A stretch of DNA of 12,260 nt from JAKZRT01 sp047518005 (GCA_047518005.1 JAKZRT010000166.1:1-12260), one strand, 5' to 3'; shown: positions 1 to 5,971, numbered from the stretch's first letter. The notes: generated by a model from the letters alone, not told the origin. Program-made: numbers and translations.

Positions 1-81
1 AAAACTGAGGCACAGATCGGTGTGCGGGCTCTTAACAGAATGACCGAACTTGGCTGTGCCAGGTTTGAGTCAGTTGGCTGA
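1..81 (+). CDS. IS5-like transposase, C-terminal fragment (cut by window edge)
   Basis: Frame 1 is open from the window edge to TGA at 79-81 and encodes 26 residues, including VRALNRMTELG. Many IS5/IS903-group DDE transposases end in a similar helix of the form (V)R(A/V)LNRMTxLG just before the stop. The catalytic residues are outside the window, so neither activity nor exact group can be judged. The 56 bases from the stop to the putative terminal repeat are the normal non-coding end of such an element. Transcription points rightward, toward the chitinase remnant and the helicase gene. Confidence 0.5.
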   Translation, partial: KTEAQIGVRALNRMTELGCARFESVG

Positions 82-137
82 CCATTTTCACGGGTAAGGG
101 TACTCCGCGCTTGTCCGGTGATTGATGCAACACGGCC
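1..137 (+). mobile_element. 3' end of an IS5-family (IS903-like) insertion sequence
   Basis: The first 81 bases encode the end of a transposase. The element appears to finish at 120-137 with GATTGATGCAACACGGCC. Read on the other strand this is GGCCGTGTTGCATCAATC, which resembles the IS903 terminal repeat (GGCTTTGTTGAATAAATC, from memory). Immediately after 137 the sequence becomes in-frame GH19 chitinase, so 137/138 is a clean junction. The other end and the expected 9-bp target duplication (first copy would be 138-146) lie outside the window. The family assignment rests on this end and the C-terminal peptide, not on a search. Confidence 0.6.
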
Positions 138-419
138 CTGGAATGGGCCGATGTGCCGGACCATGAACAAGTGACCCGCGGGATCAATGGCGGCATCAAT
201 GGGCTTGCTGATCGGATCATTCTGACCAAGGCCGCCCGTGATGCGCTGGAAGGCGACGTGCCGGTCATGGAACAGCAGCTTTTGCTGACCGAGGCGGGGT
301 TTGACCCCAAAGGCATCGACGGAAAAACCGGCAGCAACACCAAAAAGGCAATCGCGGCAGCCGAGGCCAGCCTGGGTGTTTCCGGCAACGCACTTTGGGA
401 GGCTCTGAGAGCCGCCTGA
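138..419 (+). pseudogene. Truncated GH19 chitinase/endolysin, C-terminal remnant
   Basis: The reading frame starts in mid-protein at the IS junction (LEWADVPDHEQ...) and ends at TGA 417-419, leaving 93 codons. The motif VTRGINGGINGLADR is the typical end of the glycoside hydrolase 19 catalytic domain (chitinases and phage or bacterial lysozymes that cut chitin or peptidoglycan glycan chains). The tail, with LLLTEAGFDPKGIDGKTGSN and a following helix, resembles a peptidoglycan-binding type 1 repeat. The catalytic glutamates and most of the domain are missing. Upstream in the same frame there is a stop at 123-125, inside the IS. A GTG at 153 could start an 88-residue product, but no ribosome binding site is visible and it would lack a catalytic core. 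I treat it as a dead fragment left by the insertion. Confidence 0.7.
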
Positions 420-491
420 CGTGACGGCCGGACCGGGAACAATCGCAGAACATAGCTTTTCATGGGCGCAGGTTGGCCCTATGGTGCGCTC

Positions 492-2858
492 ATGAGTGGG
501 TTCGATGAAGATCTGGCGTTCGAGGCGGCGGGGAAATCCTCGCTGGCAGCGCGGGCGGTGGCGGCGCGGGGTGAGCCGCGTTACCTTGACGGGCTGAACC
601 CCAACCAGCGAACGGCGGTCGAAGCTTTGCAGGGTCCGGTTCTGATGCTTGCAGGCGCGGGCACCGGAAAGACCAAGGCGCTGATGGCTCGGGTCGCGCA
701 TCTTGTGACAACGCGGACGGCCCGACCAAACGAAATTCTGGCAGTAACCTTTACCAACAAAGCGGCACGCGAGATGCAAGTGCGGCTCGCCAAGACACCG
801 TTTGATTTGAAGGAGCCAATCAGATGGATGGGCACATTCCATTCGATCTGTGCAAAGCTGTTGCGCCGCCATGCGGAATTGGTGGGGCTGAAGACAAATT
901 ATACAATTCTGGACACCGACGATCAACTGCGCCTGCTCAAGCAACTGATCAGGGCCGAAAACATCGACGAAAAACGCTGGCCCGCGCGGCTGCTTGCGGG
1001 GCTGATCGACAACTGGAAAAACCGGGCCTGGACGCCCCAAAAGCTGTCCAAGGCCGAAGTGGCGGCGTTCAACCACCAGGGCGGCGCGCTCTATGCCGCT
1101 TATCAGGAAAGGCTGAAAACACTGAACGCCGTCGATTTCGGCGACTTGCTCTTGCATGTGCTGACCATATTTCAGACCCACGACGACGTGCTCGCGCAAT
1201 ACCGCCGCTGGTTCGCCTATATCCTTGTCGACGAATATCAGGACACCAACGTGGCCCAATACCTGTGGCTGCGGCTGCTGGCGGGCGGGCACAAAAATAT
1301 CTGCTGTGTGGGCGACGACGACCAGTCGATCTATGGCTGGCGCGGCGCCGAGGTCGGTAACATCCTGCGCTTTGAAAAGGACTTTCCCGGTGCCAAGGTG
1401 ATCCGGCTGGAACAGAACTACCGCTCGACCCCGCATATTCTGGGCGCGGCGGCAGGCGTGATCGCGGCCAACAAGGGGCGGTTGGGCAAGACGCTTTGGA
1501 CCGCCGCCGAAGAGGGCGAGAAGGTCCGCCTGATCGGCCATTGGGACGGCGAGGAAGAGGCGCGCTGGATCGGCGAGGAGATTGAGGCGATGCAGGTCGG
1601 CACCCGCGGGCTGGCCCAGGTGGGGCTCGACCGGGTCGCCATTCTGGTGCGCGCCAGCCACCAGATGCGCGCCTTCGAGGACCGGTTTCTGACCATCGGC
1701 CTGCCATACCGGGTGATCGGCGGGCCACGGTTTTACGAACGCTTGGAAATCCGCGATGCGATGGCCTATTTCCGCCTCGCGGTGTCGCCCGACGACGATC
1801 TGGCGTTCGAGCGGGTGGTCAACACGCCCAAACGCGGGCTCGGCGATGTCGCGCAGCGGAAAATTCAGGGTGCCGCGCGCGCGGGTGGCGTCAGCCTGGT
1901 CGAAGGCGCGCGGGTCTTGCTGGCGGCCAGGGGCCTGACCGGTCGCGGGGCCAAGGAACTCGCCATTTTGGTCGACCTTATCGACACGTGGGCGCGGCGC
2001 GCGCGCGGGGGGGCGGAAAGCCACATCGAACTGGCCGAGGCGGTGCTCGACGACAGCGGCTATAGCGCCCATTGGGCGAACGACAAGACGCCCGAGGCGC
2101 CGGGGCGGCTGGAGAACCTGAAAGAACTGGTCAAGGCGCTGGAAGCCTTCGAGAACCTGCAGGGTTTCCTCGAACACGTCAGCCTGATTATGGACAACGC
2201 CAGCGACGCGGGCGAAGCGCGGGTCAATATCATGACCCTGCACGCCGCCAAGGGGCTAGAATTTCCCGCCGTTTTCCTTCCCGGCTGGGAAGACGGGCTG
2301 TTCCCGAGCCAGCGGACTATGGACGAAAGCGGTGTTGCCGGGTTGGAGGAAGAACGGCGTCTGGCCTATGTGGGCATCACGCGCGCCGAAGAATTGTGTA
2401 CGATATCATTCGCCGCCAACCGGCGCGTCTATGGCCAGTGGCAATCGGCGCTGCCGTCGCGCTTCATCGACGAATTGCCCGAAGCCCACGTTGACGTGCT
2501 GACCCCGCCGGGGCTTTACGGTGGCGGATACGGGGCGGCGGGCATGACCAGTGGCGGCCTCGAAGACCGGGCGGCACGGGCCGACGTCTATAACTCGCCG
2601 GGCTGGAAGCGGATGCAGATGCGCATGTCCGACCGCCCGATCAGCCAGCCGCGCGAAAGCAAATCCCAAGTCATCGATCTGGACGCGGTATCCAGCTTCG
2701 GGCTGGGCGACCGCGTGTTTCACCAAAAATTCGGCTATGGCGCGGTGACCGGTATCGAGGGCGACAAGCTCGAGATTGCCTTCGACAAGGCCGGGGTCAA
2801 AAACGTTGTGGCGCGCTTTATTGTCAGCGCCGACCAGGCCGACGACATTCCGTTCTGA
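492..2858 (+). CDS. uvrD: UvrD/PcrA-family ATP-dependent DNA helicase
   Basis: Superfamily 1A 3'-5' DNA helicase, expected to act in nucleotide excision repair, mismatch repair and removal of proteins from DNA. From the ATG at 492 it is 788 residues, with all expected motifs in order: Q motif LNPNQR (35-40), Walker A AGAGTGKT (54-61), motif Ia VTFTNKAA (85-92), motif II VDEYQDT (246-252), motif III GDDDQSIYGWRGA (274-286), motif IV RLEQNYRS (305-312), motif V MTLHAAKGLE (581-590) and motif VI EEERRLAYVGITRA (619-632). The last 50 residues (from GDRVFHQKFGYGAV) match the small Tudor-like C-terminal domain of PcrA/UvrD that contacts RNA polymerase in family members. An in-frame ATG at 462 adds ten residues. 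I prefer 492 because relatives begin close to MSxFDExxAF, but neither start has a clear ribosome binding site. It lies outside the dcw operon and ends at a probable terminator. Confidence 0.93.
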   Translation: MSGFDEDLAFEAAGKSSLAARAVAARGEPRYLDGLNPNQRTAVEALQGPVLMLAGAGTGKTKALMARVAHLVTTRTARPNEILAVTFTNKAAREMQVRLAKTPFDLKEPIRWMGTFHSICAKLLRRHAELVGLKTNYTILDTDDQLRLLKQLIRAENIDEKRWPARLLAGLIDNWKNRAWTPQKLSKAEVAAFNHQGGALYAAYQERLKTLNAVDFGDLLLHVLTIFQTHDDVLAQYRRWFAYILVDEYQDTNVAQYLWLRLLAGGHKNICCVGDDDQSIYGWRGAEVGNILRFEKDFPGAKVIRLEQNYRSTPHILGAAAGVIAANKGRLGKTLWTAAEEGEKVRLIGHWDGEEEARWIGEEIEAMQVGTRGLAQVGLDRVAILVRASHQMRAFEDRFLTIGLPYRVIGGPRFYERLEIRDAMAYFRLAVSPDDDLAFERVVNTPKRGLGDVAQRKIQGAARAGGVSLVEGARVLLAARGLTGRGAKELAILVDLIDTWARRARGGAESHIELAEAVLDDSGYSAHWANDKTPEAPGRLENLKELVKALEAFENLQGFLEHVSLIMDNASDAGEARVNIMTLHAAKGLEFPAVFLPGWEDGLFPSQRTMDESGVAGLEEERRLAYVGITRAEELCTISFAANRRVYGQWQSALPSRFIDELPEAHVDVLTPPGLYGGGYGAAGMTSGGLEDRAARADVYNSPGWKRMQMRMSDRPISQPRESKSQVIDLDAVSSFGLGDRVFHQKFGYGAVTGIEGDKLEIAFDKAGVKNVVARFIVSADQADDIPF

Positions 2859-2952
2859 GGCGCACGGGTGGGAAATCTGGGCCAAAGTTGCAAGGCGCGA
2901 CCGGGATACTTGCGGTAACCACCTTCAATAGGTTCCGGCGATCACGCTCCAC

Positions 2953-2992
2953 GAAAACGACGGTGCCAGAACCAGCACCGCCTTTATTTTAG
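2953..2992. terminator. Probable bidirectional terminator between uvrD and the DUF1127 gene
   Basis: CGGTGC (2961-2966) and GCACCG (2975-2980) form a perfect 6-bp stem with an 8-base loop. On the plus strand it is followed by CCTTTATTTTA, on the minus strand by TCGTTTTCG. It lies between the convergent ends of the helicase (2858) and the DUF1127 gene (3006), where a shared terminator is expected. The remaining bases of 2859-3005 show nothing else recognisable. Confidence 0.55.
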
Positions 2993-3005
2993 CGATCAGA
3001 CAGGG

Positions 3006-3227
3006 TCAGGTACGCGCGCCGTAGGCCACGTCAGACGCTATGTCATGGATGGACCAGCGGCCGAGGCCGATGTCATTCAATTCGCGCGTGGACAACGAAG
3101 ACAGCTCGCGGACGGTTTGCCGGTACAGCCGCCGTTGGTCGGCGGCGGTTTTGGCGGCCCGAACCCAATTCGAGATTGCATCGACCAGCGATGTTTTTGG
3201 GCCGTAAAAAAGCGATTTGGTGGTCAT
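3006..3227 (-). CDS. Small DUF1127 protein
   Basis: A 73-residue basic protein with the DUF1127 signature near the C-terminus: ELSSLSTRELNDIGLGRWSI (41-60), the usual LSxxELxDIGLxRxxI form. The N-terminal part (about 12-40) is a predicted helix rich in Ala, Arg and Lys. DUF1127 proteins are common in alphaproteobacteria, often stress-induced. In Rhodobacter sphaeroides one such protein (CcaF1) binds RNA and affects sRNA processing, so a small RNA-binding role is possible but not shown here. AAGGAT lies 7 bases before the ATG on the minus strand (plus 3235-3240) and supports this start. The gene is transcribed away from the dcw operon, with a long GC-rich leader region upstream. Confidence 0.85.
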   Translation of the reverse strand: MTTKSLFYGPKTSLVDAISNWVRAAKTAADQRRLYRQTVRELSSLSTRELNDIGLGRWSIHDIASDVAYGART

Positions 3228-3259
3228 TGGTCATATCCTTGTGGGCAGGGGGCACCTGC

Positions 3260-3465
3260 GGTCACGTGAAGGGTTGGCGCGCCATGCCGGCGCTGGGCAG
3301 TGATGGCCGCCCATCATGGGGGTGGAACGGTCTGGTTCGTTTTGGGGCCCGGCGGCTGTGGCCGGAAATGTGCGGCGGTGCCAGGGAGGGGGCACCGCCG
3401 CCATGTCGGGGAGGTTGTCAGGGAGGAGAAGCAACCGTCCGATCCGATGCGCCCTAGCTAACGTC
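3260..3465 (-). ncRNA. Candidate CU-rich leader or sRNA upstream of the DUF1127 gene
   Basis: Read on the minus strand, this stretch contains CTCCTCCC (plus 3421-3428), CCTCCCC (plus 3408-3414) and then a very strong hairpin. Its 11-bp perfect stem is plus 3372-3382 pairing with 3391-3401; on the minus strand the 8-base loop is CCCTCCCT. Exposed CCUCC/CUCCC motifs in loops or single strands are typical of alphaproteobacterial regulatory RNAs, such as the CcsR sRNAs linked to a DUF1127 gene in Rhodobacter. There, however, the sRNAs are downstream of the gene; here the motifs are upstream. No T-run follows the hairpin, so it may be part of the 5' leader of the DUF1127 mRNA rather than a separate RNA. 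No long ORF with coding character is seen on either strand. Confidence 0.35.
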
Positions 3466-3466
3466 T

Positions 3467-3514
3467 ATGCTGCAGTTGCACAATGATTTCTTTGGAATTG
3501 CTGCTATGCAGCAT
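3467..3514. repeat. Inverted repeat, possible operator
   Basis: ATGCTGCA at 3467-3474 is matched by its complement TGCAGCAT at 3507-3514. Both arms are followed by a TTGCA sequence (TTGCAC and TTGCATG). The spacing of 32 bases between arms is long for one protein site and would suit two bound dimers or a loop. It lies upstream of the DUF1127 gene on the divergent side. The regulator is unknown. Confidence 0.3.
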
Positions 3515-3539
3515 TTGCATGACTGGACCGGTCGCGTCC

Positions 3540-3559
3540 TGGGTGGGACGTTGTGGGAC
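3540..3559 (+). promoter_or_regulatory. MraZ-box-like direct repeat
   Basis: GTGGGAC occurs at 3543-3549 and again at 3553-3559, giving two TGGGA cores with an exact 10-base period (TGGGA, five bases, TGGGA). This is the layout described for MraZ operators in E. coli (TGGGN repeats with 5-base spacers), where three copies are usual. TGGGT overlaps at 3540-3544 out of phase. The site is about 560 bases before the mraZ start. If real, the operon promoter or an upstream control site lies near here and the leader is long. Only two in-phase copies are present, so the call is tentative. Confidence 0.4.
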
Positions 3560-3572
3560 ATATTCCATTCGC

Positions 3573-3630
3573 ACCCGAATCACCGGGTCGATGGCCGGGC
3601 AATGGCCCAGGAGCACGCCGCGAGGCGGCG
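3573..3630 (+). other. Cluster of three short hairpins
   Basis: Three small inverted repeats follow one another: ACCCG/CGGGT around 3574-3588; GGGC/GCCC with loop AATG near 3597-3609; and CGCCGC/GCGGCG with a GAG triloop at 3616-3630. They follow the MraZ-box-like repeat, so they could fold in a nascent leader transcript. No T-run directly follows the last stem (ATTTTC begins about 10 bases later). Function unknown. Confidence 0.25.
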
Positions 3631-3637
3631 AGATACA

Positions 3638-3844
3638 CCAATTTTCTCCAATAATCAGGGAATTCATGGGAAGGTGCGCTTTAGCAGCCACATGCGCCCA
3701 TATTGTGGCAAGTTACGGTGCCTGTCGCTATATATAGCACGGAATGGGCTTCAAATAAGCGAATCCCCGGTGCTGAATTGGAACAGCGCAGCAGGATTAC
3801 CGGCGTGATGCCAATATTTTCCTTGAATTCCATGAATTCCCATG
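3638..3844. repeat. Pair of related CCAAT...GAATTC blocks
   Basis: Block one has CCAATTTTCTCC (3638-3649) and then GGGAATTCATGG (3658-3669). Block two has CCAATATTTTCC (3811-3822) and then CCATGAATTCCC (3830-3841), preceded by an extra GAATTC at 3825-3830. The CCAAT-to-GAATTC distance is 22 or 23 bases in both, while the 12-base GAATTC cores are exact reverse complements of each other. The interval contains a 12-base perfect palindrome, GCTATATATAGC (3727-3738), and no convincing gene. These could be two operators for one regulator or the edges of a small element. Confidence 0.35.
3703..3738 (+). promoter_or_regulatory. Weak promoter candidate
   Basis: TTGTGG (3703-3708) could act as a -35 element, with GCTATA/CTATAT (3727-3733) 18 to 19 bases downstream as a -10 element, inside the AT palindrome at 3727-3738. 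A start near 3742 would put the mraZ start codon about 380 bases downstream. Neither hexamer is close to consensus, and alphaproteobacterial promoters are hard to call by eye. Confidence 0.2.
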
Positions 3845-3854
3845 TCATCCCTGA

Positions 3855-4066
3855 CGACACGATGAGGACGGGCCAGGGGCACCAAGACCCCGCAAAGCAC
3901 ATCCCCCAAGTGCAGGTTTCATACAGGCACCCGCCTCATCGACGACTTGTCCGGCGCGCGAGCGAGCAGAACATCCCCCCAGGTGGCTCGCGGTACCGGA
4001 TGGACCCAGAAATGGGACAAGGGCGGCGGATTGGGCAGTGGCAGCAGCTCAATCCGCCGTTTCCGT
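3855..4066 (+). ncRNA. Candidate UpsM-like RNA (structured mraZ leader)
   Basis: Three stem-loops lie in a row. Stem one: CGATGAGG (3860-3867) pairs with CCTCATCG (3934-3941), extended by GGG/CCC, and encloses GGGG/CCCC (3876-3879 with 3888-3891). Stem two: CGCGAGC (3957-3963) pairs with GCTCGCG (3986-3992), flanked by CCGG/CCGG, with an open loop containing CCCCCC. Stem three: CGGCGGATTG (4024-4033) pairs perfectly with CAATCCGCCG (4050-4059), followed by TTTCCGTCTCT. In Rhodobacter sphaeroides the mraZ 5' leader yields an abundant sRNA of about 200 bases, UpsM, ended by a terminator shortly before mraZ. Position, length and layout fit; sequence homology was not tested. The 5' end is inferred from stem one, not from a promoter. 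Confidence 0.5.
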
Positions 4067-4070
4067 CTCT
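4024..4070 (+). terminator. Attenuator-type terminator in the mraZ leader
   Basis: A perfect 10-bp stem (4024-4033 with 4050-4059) with a 16-base loop is followed by a pyrimidine-rich tail, TTTCCGTCTCT. It ends about 55 bases before the mraZ start codon. The tail is broken by C residues, so termination is probably partial, which would let some transcription continue into the dcw genes. This is what a leader attenuator feeding a small RNA would need. Confidence 0.5.
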
Positions 4071-4122
4071 GGGGTTTGGCCGGGGAAACAAAGTGGACCG
4101 GGGACAGCGAAAGGGCGGCCAT

Positions 4123-4626
4123 TTGGCGCGCAGATTCCGAGGCGAAGGCCACCACAAGGTGGACGGCAAAGGCAGGGTGTCGATCCCGGCCTCGTTTCGC
4201 CGTGTGCTCGAGGCCGGCGACCCGGACTGGACCGACGGCCTGACCCCCGGTCTGGTCATCGTTTACGGCGACCATCGTCGGGCCTATCTGGAATGTTACA
4301 CGGTTCGCGCGATCAATCAGGTTGACGCCCAGATCGAGGCGCTGCCACGCGGGTCGATGGAACGGCGCATGTTGCAGCGGCTTTTTCACGGACAATCTAT
4401 CCCGACCTCGGTCGATGAAACCGGGCGCCTGGTACTGCCCGCCAAACTGCGCGCCAAGGTTGGGCTTGGTGCGCAAGCGTTTTTCATCGCCGCGGGTGAC
4501 ACCTTCCAGATCTGGAAGCCCGAAACCTACGACACCGAAGAACTGGCCAAGACCGAGGCCTGGCTTGACGGTCTCCCCGACGACTTCGACCCGCTCATCC
4601 TTCTGGACCGCTCAAAGGGAGAGTGA
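4123..4626 (+). CDS. mraZ: MraZ, transcriptional regulator of the dcw operon
   Basis: AbrB-like double-barrel protein of 167 residues. It forms rings in the family and binds TGGGN repeats upstream of its own operon as a repressor or modulator. Two copies of the characteristic motif are seen: DGKGR (14-18, in HHKVDGKGRVSIPASFRRVL) and DETGR (98-102, in SVDETGRLVLPAKLRAKVG). I choose TTG at 4123 (MARRFRGEGHHKVDG): GAAAGGG ends 7 bases upstream and the protein then begins as relatives do. Earlier in-frame starts would place coding sequence in the terminator hairpin. It is the first gene of the operon; rsmH begins 2 bases after its stop. A rare TTG start and an upstream attenuator both suggest low, controlled expression. 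Confidence 0.9.
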   Translation: MARRFRGEGHHKVDGKGRVSIPASFRRVLEAGDPDWTDGLTPGLVIVYGDHRRAYLECYTVRAINQVDAQIEALPRGSMERRMLQRLFHGQSIPTSVDETGRLVLPAKLRAKVGLGAQAFFIAAGDTFQIWKPETYDTEELAKTEAWLDGLPDDFDPLILLDRSKGE

Positions 4627-4628
4627 CG

Positions 4629-5639
4629 ATGGCGGCGACGGCGCGTCAATCTTCCGCTGCGCCTCCGCATATCCCCGTTCTGCTGCGCCGGATCTTGGAC
4701 GCGGTCGGCGATATTTCCGGGCATTGGATTGACGGCACGCTTGGCGCGGGCAGCTATGCGCGGGCGCTCCTGGACGCAGGCGCCGACGTCGTGACGGGTA
4801 TCGACCGCGACCCCCTGGCGCTGGAACTGGCGGCCGACTGGGGCGCGGAATTCGGCGGCCGTCTGCGGCTGGTGCAGGGCGAATTTGGCGGGCTCGACGA
4901 TCATGCGGGCGAGGCCGTGCAGGGCGTTGTGCTGGATCTGGGCGTCTCATCGATGCAGCTCGACCAGCCTGACCGCGGCTTTTCGTTCATGCGCGACGGG
5001 CCGCTTGACATGCGCATGGGTCAGATCGGGCCGACGGCGGCCGACCTTGTGGCGCAAGCCGACGAAGGTGTTCTGGCCGATATCCTTCATCACTACGGCG
5101 AAGAACGCGCCGCGCGCCGCATCGCGCGGGCGATTGTCGCCAGTCGCAAAGATCACCCGATCACCACCACGCGCGACCTGGCCGCGATTGTCGAACGGCA
5201 CCTGCGGCGCGCAAAGCCCGGTCAAATCCACCCCGCAACGCGCGCCTTTCAGGCGATCCGGATCGCAGTGAATGACGAATTCGGTCAATTGCTTGCGGGG
5301 CTGGAGGCGGCCGAACGGGCGTTGGCACCCGGCGGCTGGCTGGCCGTGGTCAGTTTCCACTCGCTCGAAGACCGGGTCGTCAAACGGTTCCTGCAAGCGC
5401 GGTCGGGTCCCGGCGGCGGCGGCAGCCGCTATGCGCCCGCCCGCGCCGCCACCCAGCCGGGTTTCGAGCTGGTCACGCGCAAAGCAATATCGCCCGACGC
5501 CGAAGAACTGGCCGCAAACCCGCGCGCGCGGTCGGCCAAACTGCGCATCGCGCGGCGAACCGGGGCCCCGTCCGCGCCGGTCGACCGGCGGGCCGTGGGG
5601 CCGCCGAGGGTGAAATTGTCAGGGGTTTTGGGGTCATGA
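4629..5639 (+). CDS. rsmH: 16S rRNA (cytosine(1402)-N(4))-methyltransferase
   Basis: RsmH (MraW), 336 residues, uses S-adenosylmethionine to methylate N4 of C1402 in the ribosomal decoding centre. Visible motifs: HIPVLL near the N-terminus; the SAM-binding stretch DGTLGAGSYARALLDAG (35-51) and acidic loop GIDRDPLALE (57-66); DLGVSSMQLDQPDRGFSF (103-120); HPATRAFQAIRIAVNDE; and SFHSLEDRVVKRF in the second half. The ATG at 4629 is chosen over GTG at 4623 because GGGAG (4617-4621) is 7 bases before the ATG but only one base before the GTG. Length is normal for the family. The stop overlaps the ftsL start (ATGA), which indicates translational coupling. Confidence 0.95.
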   Translation: MAATARQSSAAPPHIPVLLRRILDAVGDISGHWIDGTLGAGSYARALLDAGADVVTGIDRDPLALELAADWGAEFGGRLRLVQGEFGGLDDHAGEAVQGVVLDLGVSSMQLDQPDRGFSFMRDGPLDMRMGQIGPTAADLVAQADEGVLADILHHYGEERAARRIARAIVASRKDHPITTTRDLAAIVERHLRRAKPGQIHPATRAFQAIRIAVNDEFGQLLAGLEAAERALAPGGWLAVVSFHSLEDRVVKRFLQARSGPGGGGSRYAPARAATQPGFELVTRKAISPDAEELAANPRARSAKLRIARRTGAPSAPVDRRAVGPPRVKLSGVLGS

Positions 5640-5971
5640 GGCCACTGTTCTACATTCTCTCGGTTCTGGGTGTCATAGGGCTGGCGGTCTGGGCCTACCA
5701 GCAGAACTATGCCGCCCAGACCGAACTCAAGCGCGTCGATCGCCTGCACCGCGACATCGGAGTGGCCCGCGAACGGCTGGCGGTGTTGCGCGCCGAATGG
5801 GCCTATCTGAACCGCCCCGACCGGCTGCGCGATCTGGCGGCGATCAACTTTGACCGGTTGCGGCTGTTGCCGCTGAGCTTTGAGAGCTTCGGGCGGGTCG
5901 ACCAGATTGCCTTTCCCGACCAGACGGTTGCCGGACGCCCAGAACGCCCCGGTGCCGGTGCGGGCCAATGA
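5636..5971 (+). CDS. ftsL: Cell division protein FtsL
   Basis: A 111-residue bitopic membrane protein of the divisome, which joins FtsB and FtsQ and helps activate FtsWI. The N-terminus is short and cytoplasmic; one membrane segment spans about residues 4-21 (LFYILSVLGVIGLAVWAY). A periplasmic helical, coiled-coil-like stretch follows (about 25-62). The conserved end LRAEWAYLNRPDRLRDLA (51-68) is typical of alphaproteobacterial FtsL. FtsL is poorly conserved, so the call leans on this motif, topology and position between rsmH and ftsI. It overlaps rsmH by 4 bases at the start and ftsI by 4 bases at the end (ATGA both times). Confidence 0.9.
   Translation: MRPLFYILSVLGVIGLAVWAYQQNYAAQTELKRVDRLHRDIGVARERLAVLRAEWAYLNRPDRLRDLAAINFDRLRLLPLSFESFGRVDQIAFPDQTVAGRPERPGAGAGQ

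Noticed and set aside
3822..3845. Heat-shock (RpoH-type) promoter CTTGAA...CCCAT before the leader RNA
   Set aside because: Both elements are present but the gap is only about 11 bases, shorter than the usual 13 or more, and they overlap the GAATTC repeats.
4011..4115. Additional MraZ boxes close to mraZ (TGGG or GGGG runs at 4013, 4032, 4070, 4082, 4100)
   Set aside because: The spacings (19, 38, 12, 18) do not keep the 10-base period required for a MraZ operator.
3703..4122. Long N-terminal extension of MraZ starting at 3703
   Set aside because: The extension crosses the three stem-loops and the terminator hairpin, has no family similarity, and a good ribosome binding site sits directly before TTG 4123.
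3260..4122. RNase P RNA gene (rnpB), sometimes found near mraZ in alphaproteobacteria
   Set aside because: The conserved core sequences (such as GAGGAAAGTCCGGGC) are not present on either strand.
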